The notes under the pieces are model-generated. The model was not told the DNA's origin, did not search any database, and saw only the letters and a list, made by a program, of their open reading frames with translations. Position numbers and translations under genes: made by a program. A stretch of DNA of 64,000 nucleotides from an uncultured Bacteroidales bacterium. Its GTDB lineage: Bacteria > Bacteroidota > Bacteroidia > Bacteroidales > UBA932. This document shows positions 50,239-60,133 of this stretch, in pieces. The stretch lies in the NCBI GenBank assembly GCA_900321715.1, contig ONXC01000005.1, forward strand, positions 1 to 64,000, in the 5' to 3' direction. The stretch's first letter is position 1. Every line of letters begins with the position of its first letter.

Positions 50239-51780
50239 ATGAAAAGAATTCTTGCATACACTTTGATTCCTCTTGCGGTGCTTGCCTGTGCAGGCCCCCA
50301 GATCAACGTAGAAGAGGAAGTTGAGGAAGAGACCAAGACCTACAGCCTGGATCTGCAGCAACCGGAAAACTCAACTGTATGGACGCTGGAAGCGGACAAG
50401 ACCTATACCTTCTCCTGGCAGGCCGTCCCCGGCCAGACCAACTACAAACTGTTATTCAGCAAGAGCCAGGATCTGTCCAGCCCTTATACCGTGAGTATAA
50501 GGAAAACCTCTCAGGATCTGGACGGCAGGACCCTGGACGGTTATCTTCAGGAGCTGGGCATAGCATCTGAGGCCACGGCCGATATTTGGTGGAGCGTGCT
50601 TCCCTACAAGGAGGTGGCACATACTGAGTATACCACATTTACCCGTAAGCTCACCGTTACCCGTCTGGCCGAAGAAAAACCTGACTGGGGGCCCGTTGAG
50701 GATCCGCTGGTGGTAAAGGTGGCAGTGATCTATGAAGATCCATATTACACCAACATAAGTAATGCCTCGGACCCCTGGAACGGCAAACGCATCCATGAGA
50801 TATTCTCCTACAACGACCCTCATGCCCAGATGCTTGAATATGCCCGTGACTTCGAGGAGGTTTCCCACGGCGCCGTGGATATCCAGATAGTGCACGAGTT
50901 CTCACTAAACGACCGCCTGTTCTCATATTATTCTGAGGGTGAGACAGAAACCTCAGAGAGAAGGTATGTCACCCCTGTTGAAATCTGCAACGACTTCATC
51001 AAAGACCATAAGAACATTGACGGAGTGGGACTGGAGTACGACTATCCCGGTGTGCTGGATCATTTCGGCATTTCAGAGATGATAGATGCCGGGGAGGTGA
51101 ACGAGGTCTGGATCTACAACCACCCTTCCTGCAAGATGAACGAGTCCCGCCTCATGGGCCAGGGAGGCTTCTGGTGCAACAGCGGTCCCATTGATTATGG
51201 CCAGGACCGCTATCATGCTCATAACAAGAAACTGGTGTGCGTGATGTTCTGCAATTATGAGCGCACCGTAGACCTCGCCCTCCACAGCTTCGCTCACAGG
51301 ACGGAGTCCATCATGAGCCACCTGTATTATAATGAGAACTTCCACTGGTTCCCCAACGATTCCCATTTCTCCGGCCTGAAGAAGGACCTCCGTGCCTTTG
51401 ACAAGTTCTTCTCCCACGGCACCGCCTATGAAAAGGTAAGTGACAAGGGGTATGCCCATATCGGCACCTGCCACTCTCCCTGCAATACGGACGTAAACTA
51501 CGGATACTATGAGTATTCATACATCTATACTTACGCCGACGAATGGGATAACTACCCTTATATTGAAGATAACCCCGATAATGCCCGCAGGGTGAACTGC
51601 ACCGAGTGGAACAGTACCCAGTATGGGTATATGAAATGGTTCTACAAACATATCCCGCACTTCAAGGGTATCAATACCCATGACCCTAACGACCTCCATC
51701 TTAACAATTGGTGGTATTACCTCTTTGATTATTATGGGGCCGTGGAGTATGAACAGCGTCTCCAGAGAGAATTATTATAA
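50239..51780 (+). CDS. Lipoprotein of unknown family, paralog b (Ig-like + Cys/His-rich domain)
   Basis: A 513-residue lipoprotein (Cys17 in VLACAG), starting 8 bases after its paralog. Same plan: linker rich in Glu, SusE-like Ig domain (TYTFSWQAVPGQTNYKLLFS) and the unknown C-terminal domain with NGKRIHEI, EVWIYNHPSCKMNESRLMG, HNKKLVCVMFCNYERTVDLA, LHSFAHRTESIMS, AHIGTCHSPCNTDVNYGY and DLHLNNWWYYLFDYYGA. By eye well over half of the C-domain is identical to paralog a, while the Ig domains diverge. That pattern fits a shared activity with different glycan attachment. Function not assigned. Confidence 0.75.
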   Translation: MKRILAYTLIPLAVLACAGPQINVEEEVEEETKTYSLDLQQPENSTVWTLEADKTYTFSWQAVPGQTNYKLLFSKSQDLSSPYTVSIRKTSQDLDGRTLDGYLQELGIASEATADIWWSVLPYKEVAHTEYTTFTRKLTVTRLAEEKPDWGPVEDPLVVKVAVIYEDPYYTNISNASDPWNGKRIHEIFSYNDPHAQMLEYARDFEEVSHGAVDIQIVHEFSLNDRLFSYYSEGETETSERRYVTPVEICNDFIKDHKNIDGVGLEYDYPGVLDHFGISEMIDAGEVNEVWIYNHPSCKMNESRLMGQGGFWCNSGPIDYGQDRYHAHNKKLVCVMFCNYERTVDLALHSFAHRTESIMSHLYYNENFHWFPNDSHFSGLKKDLRAFDKFFSHGTAYEKVSDKGYAHIGTCHSPCNTDVNYGYYEYSYIYTYADEWDNYPYIEDNPDNARRVNCTEWNSTQYGYMKWFYKHIPHFKGINTHDPNDLHLNNWWYYLFDYYGAVEYEQRLQRELL

Positions 51781-51795
51781 ACCAAAAATAACACT

Positions 51796-54700
51796 ATGTC
51801 AACTAAACTCCAAAGAATCGGAACCTTCCTCCTTGGGACCGTCCTTCTCCTTCTGGCTCCGGCCATAAGGGTGGATGCCCAGAAGATGGTTACGGCCAAG
51901 GGAACGGTCATCGACCAAAACGGTGATCCCGTTCCAGCCGCCGTATTCTATGTCAAGGGGAACAAGGACAACGGCGGTGTTGCCAAGGACAACGGTACAT
52001 TCAGTATCACGGTCCCCAGAGGCGCCACCCTGGTGTTCACCAGCCTCGGTTATGCCGACGTAGAACAGACGGCGTCAGCCAACATGGTTGTCCAGATGAA
52101 GACGGAGAGCCAGATGCTTGATGAACTGGTTGTTGTTGGTTACACCAAGGAGAACCTGAGGAACATCTCCGCCGCTGTCCAGCGTGTGGATATGCAGGCT
52201 CTGGAAAACAACCAGTCAGTGTCCCTTGCATCCATGCTCGCCGGTCAGGCCGCAGGTCTGCAGACCGTTACCCGAAGCGGCGTCCCCGGTGCCTCCAACA
52301 CCGGTCTGGTTATCCGAGGCAACAGCTCCCTGTCATCGGCCAATGATATCACGGGTATCTCCAACCCGCTTTACATCATTGACGGTGTCCCTATGTCCCT
52401 CCAGGATTTTGCCGGATACAACGTGACGGATAACGACTTCCTGTCATCGCTGAACCCGCAGGATATCCAGAGCATCGACATCCTGAAAGATGCCGCAGCA
52501 ACGGCTATCTACGGTTCCCGAGGCGCTAACGGCGTTGTCATCATCACCACCAGGAAAGGTACTTCCGGAAAGGCCCGTATCACGGCCCGTGTAAGTCACG
52601 GTTTCACCGTCAAACCGGCCAAGATTCCGGTATATGTTGGTCAGGAGGAGCGCGAGGCCAAGATCGACCTCCTCAAGAAAACCTGGACCAACCTCTTCCA
52701 GGGGGCCGAATGGTACGACCAACGCACAAGCGGTAACGGCGCAACCTACGTGGAAGCCATTGCCTATCCTTCCGTGCTCTCGGATAAGTACAACCCGTAC
52801 TTCAATAACGCCTACGACTTCCAGAACATGTTTTATCAGACCGGCCAGACCGGCAATTACGACCTATCCATGGAGGGTGGTAATGAGAACAATTCATACC
52901 GCGTGTCGCTGGCTCATTACAACGAGACCGGTGTCCTTGTGGGCTATGGACTTTCCCGTACAAACCTTTCGATGTCTCTGGTTACGGATGTGAACAAATG
53001 GATCCACAACGAGGTTGTGATGCGTTACTCCTACGTAGACCGTGAAGGCGGTATGGGTGACGTGATGAAGGCCATGCCTACAAGCCCCACCAACCTCCCT
53101 TCCTCCCTGTTCTACCGTACTCCCACTGAATTGAATCAGATGTCTGGTGAGCTTGGTGACGCCTACAACAAGAACGTTTCCCATAACCTCACGGTGGGTG
53201 AAACCCTGCGTCTGAAGTTTGCCGAATGGCTCACCATGGACAATCAGGTTTCCATGGTGCTGGATTTCGGAAAGCGCGACTATTCCGTTCCTTCCATCGC
53301 GCGTACGGATAACAAGAGTATCGCCTACTCCTATGCCAGCATGACCACAACCTACAACGTGAACTCAGTCCTTAACTTCAACAAGTCTTTCGGCAAGGAC
53401 AAGAAACACACGGTAATCGCCCTGCTGGGAACGGAGGTCAACATCAATGACCTGAATACCCTGAGGGCCGAGGCCCAGTCCGGTATGTCGGATCACCTGA
53501 AGGTTATCCAGGGATACACCAAGGAGAACACCTTTGCTTATTCCGATATAGTGACCTCCAGGATGTTCTCCGTATTCGGCCTGCTTTCCTATGGCTTTGC
53601 CGGAAACCGCTACAAGATTGAAGGTGTGTACCGCCGTGACGGCTCCTCCCGTTTCGGTGCCAATACGCGCTGGGCAAACTTCCCTTCAGTGAAGGCTCAG
53701 TGGGCATTCAGTGAAGAGCCCTGGCTGAAGCCGGTTACCGGCGCCTGGCTGGATTTCGGTAAGTTACGTGTTTCTTACGGTACTTCCGGTGAAATCTACT
53801 ACGACCCCCTGCTTCAGTACAACTCCCTGGTTGCGCCCAACGGTTTTGGATCCGGTGTGCTCTGGGCATCCAGCAACAAGATGGACGTCAAGACATATGG
53901 CGGCAACCTTTCCCTGGTCTCCGACTTTGACAAGATTGCAAATAAGGACCTCACCTGGAGCTGGTCAAAGGAAGTGGACTACGGTCTGGACCTGGAGCTC
54001 TTCGGCCGAAGGCTGAACATGACCTTCGATATCTACTCAAGATACATCTCCAACCTGGTCTATACGTCACAGCTCCCCGCCTACGTTGGCTTCAACAGGA
54101 TTTCCTCCAACCTTGTGGATATGGTGGGACACGGCTTTGAGGCATCCCTCACTGCCTATCTCTTCCCCCGTACCAGCAAGGTGCAGTGGGACTGGACCCT
54201 CAACCTTGGCAACAACCACATGGTCATAGCCAAGATGGGCAACGGCGGCAAGGACTATATCAACACCGATGACAATTACGCGTTCATCCAGGGTGCCCCT
54301 GCATTCCAGTACTATATGCACGAGTATAAGGGAGCGCTTGATAACTTCTCCGACCTCCCCGTGAATCCCCTTACCGGTGAGGCTCTTACCTATTACATGG
54401 TAGATATGGGTCTTGCCCGAAACCTTCAGGGACGTATCTTCCCGGGCTGTTCCCTCTATACGGATGTTGACGGTGACTACTATCTCCGCAACGACGAAAG
54501 CGACATGAAGGTAATCGAAGGAAAGACAGCAGAACCCAAGATCACCGGCGGTCTGTCCACCGGCTTCAAGTACAAGAACTTCTCCTTCAGGATCAATACT
54601 TCATTCGCTTTCGGCCACTGGATTTTCAATACCACCCTCTACGAGCAGCTGAGCCGTCTGGATAATTCATCCGATTTCTATCAGTATGCCCTCTACAAGT

Positions 54701-55053
54701 TTGACGAGTCCAAGTTCTGGTCCGGCCCCGGAGACAACTCCTATTATCCCATGCTCTATGTGAACTACTGGGAAGGCGGCGGTGCAAGCATCTACCGTAA
54801 GTCCAGCATGTATCTGGAAAGGGGAGACTACTGGAGCATAGACAATATCAATGTCTCCTACAACCTGCCGGACAAATGGATGAGCAAGATCCACCTCCGT
54901 GGAATCAACGTCTATCTGAACGTGAGCAACGTTGCCATGTTCAAGGCCTCTTCTGTGCTTGATCCCCGCAAGGTCTCCCGTATCGGCTTCTACAATGGTG
55001 AAGGTTATCCTCTGTCCCAGACCTTCGTCATCGGCACTCAGATTCAGTTCTAA
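51796..55053 (+). CDS. SusC/RagA TonB-dependent outer-membrane transporter 3
   Basis: A 1085-residue SusC-type transporter: signal peptide (to ~29, IRVDAQ), carboxypeptidase-regulatory domain (MVTAKGTVIDQNGDPVPAAV), TonB-box region VVVGYTKENLRNISAAVQ (differing from the common GYGTQKK form), plug (ATAIYGSRGANGVVIITTRK) and barrel ending QIQF. It is clearly a different lineage from SusC1 and SusC2, matching a different substrate for this locus. It starts 15 bases after the unknown paralog b, and susD3 follows by 19 bases. Confidence 0.96.
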   Translation: MSTKLQRIGTFLLGTVLLLLAPAIRVDAQKMVTAKGTVIDQNGDPVPAAVFYVKGNKDNGGVAKDNGTFSITVPRGATLVFTSLGYADVEQTASANMVVQMKTESQMLDELVVVGYTKENLRNISAAVQRVDMQALENNQSVSLASMLAGQAAGLQTVTRSGVPGASNTGLVIRGNSSLSSANDITGISNPLYIIDGVPMSLQDFAGYNVTDNDFLSSLNPQDIQSIDILKDAAATAIYGSRGANGVVIITTRKGTSGKARITARVSHGFTVKPAKIPVYVGQEEREAKIDLLKKTWTNLFQGAEWYDQRTSGNGATYVEAIAYPSVLSDKYNPYFNNAYDFQNMFYQTGQTGNYDLSMEGGNENNSYRVSLAHYNETGVLVGYGLSRTNLSMSLVTDVNKWIHNEVVMRYSYVDREGGMGDVMKAMPTSPTNLPSSLFYRTPTELNQMSGELGDAYNKNVSHNLTVGETLRLKFAEWLTMDNQVSMVLDFGKRDYSVPSIARTDNKSIAYSYASMTTTYNVNSVLNFNKSFGKDKKHTVIALLGTEVNINDLNTLRAEAQSGMSDHLKVIQGYTKENTFAYSDIVTSRMFSVFGLLSYGFAGNRYKIEGVYRRDGSSRFGANTRWANFPSVKAQWAFSEEPWLKPVTGAWLDFGKLRVSYGTSGEIYYDPLLQYNSLVAPNGFGSGVLWASSNKMDVKTYGGNLSLVSDFDKIANKDLTWSWSKEVDYGLDLELFGRRLNMTFDIYSRYISNLVYTSQLPAYVGFNRISSNLVDMVGHGFEASLTAYLFPRTSKVQWDWTLNLGNNHMVIAKMGNGGKDYINTDDNYAFIQGAPAFQYYMHEYKGALDNFSDLPVNPLTGEALTYYMVDMGLARNLQGRIFPGCSLYTDVDGDYYLRNDESDMKVIEGKTAEPKITGGLSTGFKYKNFSFRINTSFAFGHWIFNTTLYEQLSRLDNSSDFYQYALYKFDESKFWSGPGDNSYYPMLYVNYWEGGGASIYRKSSMYLERGDYWSIDNINVSYNLPDKWMSKIHLRGINVYLNVSNVAMFKASSVLDPRKVSRIGFYNGEGYPLSQTFVIGTQIQF

Positions 55054-55072
55054 CGCTTAAAGGAAAAGTAAT

Positions 55073-56704
55073 ATGAAAAAGTACATTATAATACTTATGG
55101 CAGCGGTGATGGCAGTGTCCGTCTCTTCCTGCAAGAAATTCCTTGAGCCCACCCAGATTGACCTTATCTATAATGAAGCCTTCTGGGAATCCCAGGCCGA
55201 TGCAGAGGTTGGTGTCACCGGCATCTATTCCCTATACCGCGGCCTTATGTCTTCCGGCGCCAACTGGTACCAGAGGGCCGATGTAACTTGCGGCTTCGTG
55301 AAGAACGGCTGGTCCGGCGGTTCCAACAGGAACTACTATACCGTGGGTAACTATTCCGATGTCTCTTCCGTAGACAGGATGTGGGGTTCCATGGACAGCG
55401 CCTGCGACTGGGGCACTTTCTACAAGGTGATCGCCCAGGCCAATCTTGTTATCAGCAAGATTCTGGCAATGGACGTCAAGCAGTTCCGCAGCCAGGACGA
55501 CTATAACCACCTCCTTGGTGAAGCATACTTCCTCCGTGCACTCACGTATTTCGACATCCTGAGGGTGTGGGGTGACGCTCCGCTCATCACCGACGCAATC
55601 GAATCCTCCAGCCAGGTGATCAACAAGGATCACTCTCCCATCCTTATCGGCCGCAGCTCTGACTTTGAGATAGCCAGCCAGGTCCTTGCCGATGCAGAGC
55701 AGGCCGTGGCCCTTCTGGATTACGGCATCCCCGGCAGCGCAAGCTGGGGCATCCGCGCAAACAAGGGATCGGCCCTCCAGCTGCTGGCACATGCTAACAT
55801 GTGGGCCAACTTCCTGGCCAGGCGCGACCGCCTGCCCAATCCGCTGGGTTATGTGGCCGATGCAATCACCGCCCTTGAAGACCTCAGGGATCACGGCGGA
55901 TACTCATATGTGGATTACAGCAATGCCGATGCAGTCAAGGCCATGTTCAACGGCCAGTCCTCAGAGGCAGTCTTCGAGCTATATGTGGGCACGGAGAACA
56001 ACGAGTCTTACAGGGCCGACTGGTCTGGCGTCCAGGCCTACACCTGCAAGATGAATCCTCTTGACGACGACCCCACCCATGACCGTTCTGCCGGTATCGA
56101 CTGGATCCCCTACAGCCAGAAACCCAAGCTCTACCCCGAGTACGATTTCGCCATCGGCGGTCCGGACATCCGTCCCCACCTGTTCTTCGGCGCATGGGAT
56201 TCCACCTACAACGAGCCTTTCAACGAGACCCAGGGTTCATCCACCAACGACAGGACCAAGGTCACCTGGCTCACCAAGTGGGCTCAGCTCACGGAGGACA
56301 CGGAGCGTGAACAGGGTTCCTACATAGCCTACTTCGCAGAGTGCAATATCCCCGTTTTCCGCTACACGGATGCCATGCTTCTGCTTGCCGAGGCCTATTA
56401 CAAGAACGGCGAGGACGGCAAGGCCCTGCCCATCGTGAACGATATCCGTAACCGTGCCGGCCTGGCCGATTATTCTGGCTCAGACCTCATCTCGGAGATC
56501 ATGCAGGAGCGCGTGAGCGAACTCTTCGGTGAGGGCTACCTCTACTTTGACTTCGTGCGTAACAACTACTGGCCCAACGCTCACCTGATGGGTGCCGTGA
56601 AGTACCGCCAGAAAGGTTATTACTGGCCGGTTTCTTCCAGTGTTCTCTCTACGAATACCCTTATTGACCAGACTCCGTACTGGAATGGTAAGTGCAACTG
56701 GTAA
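55073..56704 (+). CDS. SusD/RagB-family glycan-binding lipoprotein 3
   Basis: A 543-residue SusD-type lipoprotein (lipobox SVSSC, Cys20; then KKFLEPTQIDLIYNEAFWES). TPR-like core with LLGEAYFLRALTYFDILRVWGDAP, and C-terminal YTDAMLLLAEAYYKNGEDG, NDIRNRAGLADYSG and MQERVSELFGEGYLYFDFVR. Partner of SusC3. Shorter than SusD1 and SusD2 and not closely related to them. Confidence 0.95.
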   Translation: MKKYIIILMAAVMAVSVSSCKKFLEPTQIDLIYNEAFWESQADAEVGVTGIYSLYRGLMSSGANWYQRADVTCGFVKNGWSGGSNRNYYTVGNYSDVSSVDRMWGSMDSACDWGTFYKVIAQANLVISKILAMDVKQFRSQDDYNHLLGEAYFLRALTYFDILRVWGDAPLITDAIESSSQVINKDHSPILIGRSSDFEIASQVLADAEQAVALLDYGIPGSASWGIRANKGSALQLLAHANMWANFLARRDRLPNPLGYVADAITALEDLRDHGGYSYVDYSNADAVKAMFNGQSSEAVFELYVGTENNESYRADWSGVQAYTCKMNPLDDDPTHDRSAGIDWIPYSQKPKLYPEYDFAIGGPDIRPHLFFGAWDSTYNEPFNETQGSSTNDRTKVTWLTKWAQLTEDTEREQGSYIAYFAECNIPVFRYTDAMLLLAEAYYKNGEDGKALPIVNDIRNRAGLADYSGSDLISEIMQERVSELFGEGYLYFDFVRNNYWPNAHLMGAVKYRQKGYYWPVSSSVLSTNTLIDQTPYWNGKCNW

Positions 56705-56718
56705 AAAAGGAGGATGTT

Positions 56719-57507
56719 ATGAAAAGAATAGTATATATAGTTATTGCAATGGCGGCAGCCATCTTCGTCTCCTGCAGAAAGGACGACTCTATAGGCGGCA
56801 GCGTCAACTCTACCGAGCAGCTTGACATCCCCACCTATGAGTGGATGCTCCAGACCGACGAAACCGAGGTTGTGGCTAAACTCTTCGAGAAAGCCGGCCT
56901 CAAGGACGTCATCAACGGCGATGACATCACAATAGTCGGCCCCAGCAAGTGGTCCGTAATGCGTTATGTGTATCGCCGCAACAAAGCCTTCCGTAACGGC
57001 ACTGCCCCTGAGTTCAAGATTGAGGATATAGAAGACGAGGAAGTGGCCAAGATGGGCATGTACATCTTCCCGGGCCGATGGGATTCCAAGGCTCTCAAGG
57101 AGCAGGGACCGCAGTATCTTACCTCGATTGACGGAACCCAGGAGATATACCTCTCCCTTGAAAAGGCATCGGCCGATCCAGGTGCATCCTGGAATGGTGA
57201 AGGTAATGCCGGCGCAGGTTACCAGTACGGTAACTTCATGATGTCCAACCCTGAGATCGTGTACGTGGTGTTCAAGCGCGGTACCGATTGGGAAGTGGAC
57301 GAGCGCACCGGAAAACCCGCATATCTGGCCCGCTATGCCAAGGGACTGGCCAATCCTGACTGTGATCAGGCCTATCGCATGTATCTGTCCGATGTCCGTA
57401 CTTCCAACGGTGTAGTCCACATCGTGGTCATGGGCAACGACGCCTACACGGAGCGCTATCAGTATCACACGCTCTTCTTCTATGGAGTGAGAAACGACGA
57501 TTATTAG
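56719..57507 (+). CDS. Fasciclin-domain lipoprotein
   Basis: A 262-residue lipoprotein; ATG at 56719 (MKRIVYIVIAMAAAIFVSC, Cys19), 14 bases after susD3. The FAS1-like domain begins WMLQTDETEVVAKLFEKAGL and continues ITIVGPSKWSVMRYV. FAS1 lipoproteins often follow SusCD in Bacteroidota PULs and are thought to be surface glycan-binding or adhesion proteins. No catalytic motif is seen. Confidence 0.75.
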   Translation: MKRIVYIVIAMAAAIFVSCRKDDSIGGSVNSTEQLDIPTYEWMLQTDETEVVAKLFEKAGLKDVINGDDITIVGPSKWSVMRYVYRRNKAFRNGTAPEFKIEDIEDEEVAKMGMYIFPGRWDSKALKEQGPQYLTSIDGTQEIYLSLEKASADPGASWNGEGNAGAGYQYGNFMMSNPEIVYVVFKRGTDWEVDERTGKPAYLARYAKGLANPDCDQAYRMYLSDVRTSNGVVHIVVMGNDAYTERYQYHTLFFYGVRNDDY

Positions 57508-57517
57508 CAGAGAGATT

Positions 57518-58645
57518 ATGAAAAAGTATATTCCCATAATAATCCTGGCCCTTGCCTGCCTTACTTCGTGCTTCAAGGAATCACAGCTGCAGGGCTACCT
57601 GGGCACCAACATCTACCTTCAGGGTTCCGATACCCTCATCGTTCCTATCGGCCAGCAGGTGTCCACTCAGAAAGCGTGGCTGGACAACTCCACCAAGCCG
57701 GTCAAGTTTGAGATCACGAACATCCGTGACAAGTTTGGCGAGCGAAAGGAGGAGTTCTTCAAGACGGCCCCGCTCACGGTTTGGAATGTCCCTTACGACC
57801 ACCTGACCGACACAACCCGTGCCCTGATTGAGGAAAAACTTGGAAAAGCCATCGTTTCTCCAATCATGATCAACGAGGTGAACGGACAGTTATACACCAT
57901 GCCTTCCACGGCCGATTGCGGTCTCACTGCAGGAGACATCTTCAACGTGGATGTAAGGATGTCCAACAGCAAGGGCTCCATCGATATCCCCGACTACGCC
58001 GTCATAGCCTTCGCAACCGGGTCATCGAATGACCAGTTCTTCATCGAGGACTTCGTGAACGGCATCTGCGTGGAGTATTTTGACGAGACCGAGAACCAGG
58101 TTGTGAACATCTTCCCGTTCTACGACCAGATTAACAACAGCGACCCCAACTTCGAAACCCGCCGCGCCAATGTGGTGGCCGACAACGGCAAGGAGTCTGG
58201 AATGATCTTCCACAAGATTTCCGATACCCCAGAGACCGGAGTCACCGTTTGGTATAAGATCCTGGACAAGAACGGCAAGCTCTACGATCCCTCAAAGTAC
58301 GCGAATTATACCACCACGCTCAGCTATTTCGATGTTGGAATAGACCGTGTCAACGACCCCGAGAAAGGAATGGGAGTTTCCTTCCCCATGACTCCCTGGC
58401 CAGTTCTTGACCAGCATTACTATATGAGGGGAGAGTACAACTCAGACCTTTCCAATCTGGATACGGATGCACTTCGCACCTACTATCTGTCCCATTCCGA
58501 CAAGGCTTCTGCGTCATGGTCACCAACCATATTCGACAGTACGCATTTCAGGGGCTGGTACGTGCGTCTCCGTACAAGGATCCGTATCTACGAGCCTGGT
58601 ACCTATGAACTTATCATTACCGTGCCTTTCACTACAACAAAATAG
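57518..58645 (+). CDS. DUF5007-like lipoprotein
   Basis: A 375-residue lipoprotein (Cys18 in CLTSCF). A beta-rich N-terminal part (YLQGSDTLIVPIGQQVSTQK; PVKFEITNIRDKFGERKEEF; TVWNVPYDHLTDTTRALIEE; GDIFNVDVRMSNSKGS) recalls DUF5007 proteins, which usually follow a fasciclin gene in PULs, as here (10-base gap). A C-terminal beta domain follows from ~170. Likely a surface glycan-binding accessory; the family name is from memory. Confidence 0.6.
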   Translation: MKKYIPIIILALACLTSCFKESQLQGYLGTNIYLQGSDTLIVPIGQQVSTQKAWLDNSTKPVKFEITNIRDKFGERKEEFFKTAPLTVWNVPYDHLTDTTRALIEEKLGKAIVSPIMINEVNGQLYTMPSTADCGLTAGDIFNVDVRMSNSKGSIDIPDYAVIAFATGSSNDQFFIEDFVNGICVEYFDETENQVVNIFPFYDQINNSDPNFETRRANVVADNGKESGMIFHKISDTPETGVTVWYKILDKNGKLYDPSKYANYTTTLSYFDVGIDRVNDPEKGMGVSFPMTPWPVLDQHYYMRGEYNSDLSNLDTDALRTYYLSHSDKASASWSPTIFDSTHFRGWYVRLRTRIRIYEPGTYELIITVPFTTTK

Positions 58646-58691
58646 GAAACCACTAATCACACTATTTATTAACTTTTAAACTATCAAACTT

Positions 58692-60107
58692 ATGGAATTA
58701 AATCTCAAATGGTTTGGAGTATTGGCTCTGTCCTTCTTTGTGATTGCCTCCTGCAATAAGCCGGAAGCACCCAAGGAAGAAGACAAAACCAAGCCCCAGG
58801 ACGAGGTAACAGTTCCTGACAAGCAGGAAGTCACCCTCACGGTCGGCCCCGGCGGATCGACTACCCTCACGACTGACATTGAGGCTTATGCCGATTGGAC
58901 AGTCTCTCCTGATGAAAACTACAAGTGGATTTCTGTAAGTCCCACCAGCGGCAGCAAGGGTAAGAGCACCCTTACTTTCGCGGTCTCTGCCAACAGCGAG
59001 GAAGGTGCCAAGGAGCGTTCTGCTTCCTTTGCCGTCTTCCAGGGCACGGCAGTCATCTACGACATCCTTGTAGTTCAGTCAAGTCCTGAATCCAAGGTTG
59101 CCGAAGGCGACCTCCAGTTCCTGCAGGCCATCGTGGCCGGTAAGCTCCTTGGTGATGATACTCCTACCATCACCGACTGGGTTACCGCAGAAGACGCAGA
59201 ACTGACAGCATTCCCCGGAATCGTGTTCGGCAATGACGACAACGGAAAGATCACCGTTGTGGAAATCAAGGAGGAAGCTCCCTTCGTGGCATTCCCTGAA
59301 GTTATGAGGCTTCCCAATGTCGAAAGGATCCGTCAGAACGGCAACAGCAGGCTGGCCGGTACCCTGTTCCCGAAGGAATGGGATACCCCTAAGCTTAAGC
59401 ACATCGCCCTCTCCCACACAAAGATGACGGGTGTTCTGGCCGATGGTTTCGCCGCAAGCCCCATGCTCTCTGAAATCTATTTCGATGACACCGACTTCTA
59501 TGGCGCACTGCCTCATATCTGGGCTTCCAAGGTCCTTGAGGTTGCTCTTATAAGCACCGCCCGTAACTGCACCTTCACCGGTGAGAATCCTTACGATGGC
59601 GACACAGAGTGCCCTTATCTTGGTTACATCGTCCCTGCAACCCTTGACGTTATCCTCAACTCCGAGCGCACCGCTCAGGGTGACAAGACCCAGATGAAGG
59701 TTGGAGGTGTCAAGGAAGGTCACTGGCTTGGCTTTGAAAAGGGCTGGGGTCAGGTCCGCTACGAACTCTTTGATGAGAATGCCGAAAAGGGCAACAAGGA
59801 AATCTGGAGTGACTGGCGTCTTCTTATCGGCAAGATCATCGGCGACGATGCTACCAACACCTGGGAGTGGTACTTCTCCAGCATGGGTTATGCTGCCGAG
59901 GCCGGTTACAAGACCTTCATCCCCAAGCAGATGCTTGACTGGGATCAGTCTGTGGCCGACAGGTTTACCGCAGCTGCAAAGGCCGCCCACGATGCCGGAA
60001 CGCCTATTGACATGAGCGAGTTCGGCGTTGTTGTTGAGCATCACGACGACAATATCGATCACGGCGAAGTGATCCCTATTGACGATGGCTTCTGGACTGT
60101 TCAGTAA
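58692..60107 (+). CDS. BACON-domain lipoprotein with LRR-like segment
   Basis: A 471-residue lipoprotein (Cys21 in VIASCNK). Residues ~45-130 fit a BACON (Ig-like) domain: LTVGPGGSTTLTTDIEAYADW and WISVSPTSGSKGKSTLTFAV. Residues ~135-330 have leucine-rich-repeat-like steps (KLKHIALSHTKMTGVLADGF; MLSEIYFDDTDFYGALPHI). The C-terminal part ends DDGFWTVQ; the next protein ends DPNDFWTVSLN, so the two share a terminal FWTV element. Probably a surface glycan-binding protein. The 46-base gap before it has no clear promoter. Confidence 0.65.
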   Translation: MELNLKWFGVLALSFFVIASCNKPEAPKEEDKTKPQDEVTVPDKQEVTLTVGPGGSTTLTTDIEAYADWTVSPDENYKWISVSPTSGSKGKSTLTFAVSANSEEGAKERSASFAVFQGTAVIYDILVVQSSPESKVAEGDLQFLQAIVAGKLLGDDTPTITDWVTAEDAELTAFPGIVFGNDDNGKITVVEIKEEAPFVAFPEVMRLPNVERIRQNGNSRLAGTLFPKEWDTPKLKHIALSHTKMTGVLADGFAASPMLSEIYFDDTDFYGALPHIWASKVLEVALISTARNCTFTGENPYDGDTECPYLGYIVPATLDVILNSERTAQGDKTQMKVGGVKEGHWLGFEKGWGQVRYELFDENAEKGNKEIWSDWRLLIGKIIGDDATNTWEWYFSSMGYAAEAGYKTFIPKQMLDWDQSVADRFTAAAKAAHDAGTPIDMSEFGVVVEHHDDNIDHGEVIPIDDGFWTVQ

Positions 60108-60133
60108 TGTTGAACCTCTAACAGATGAATGAT

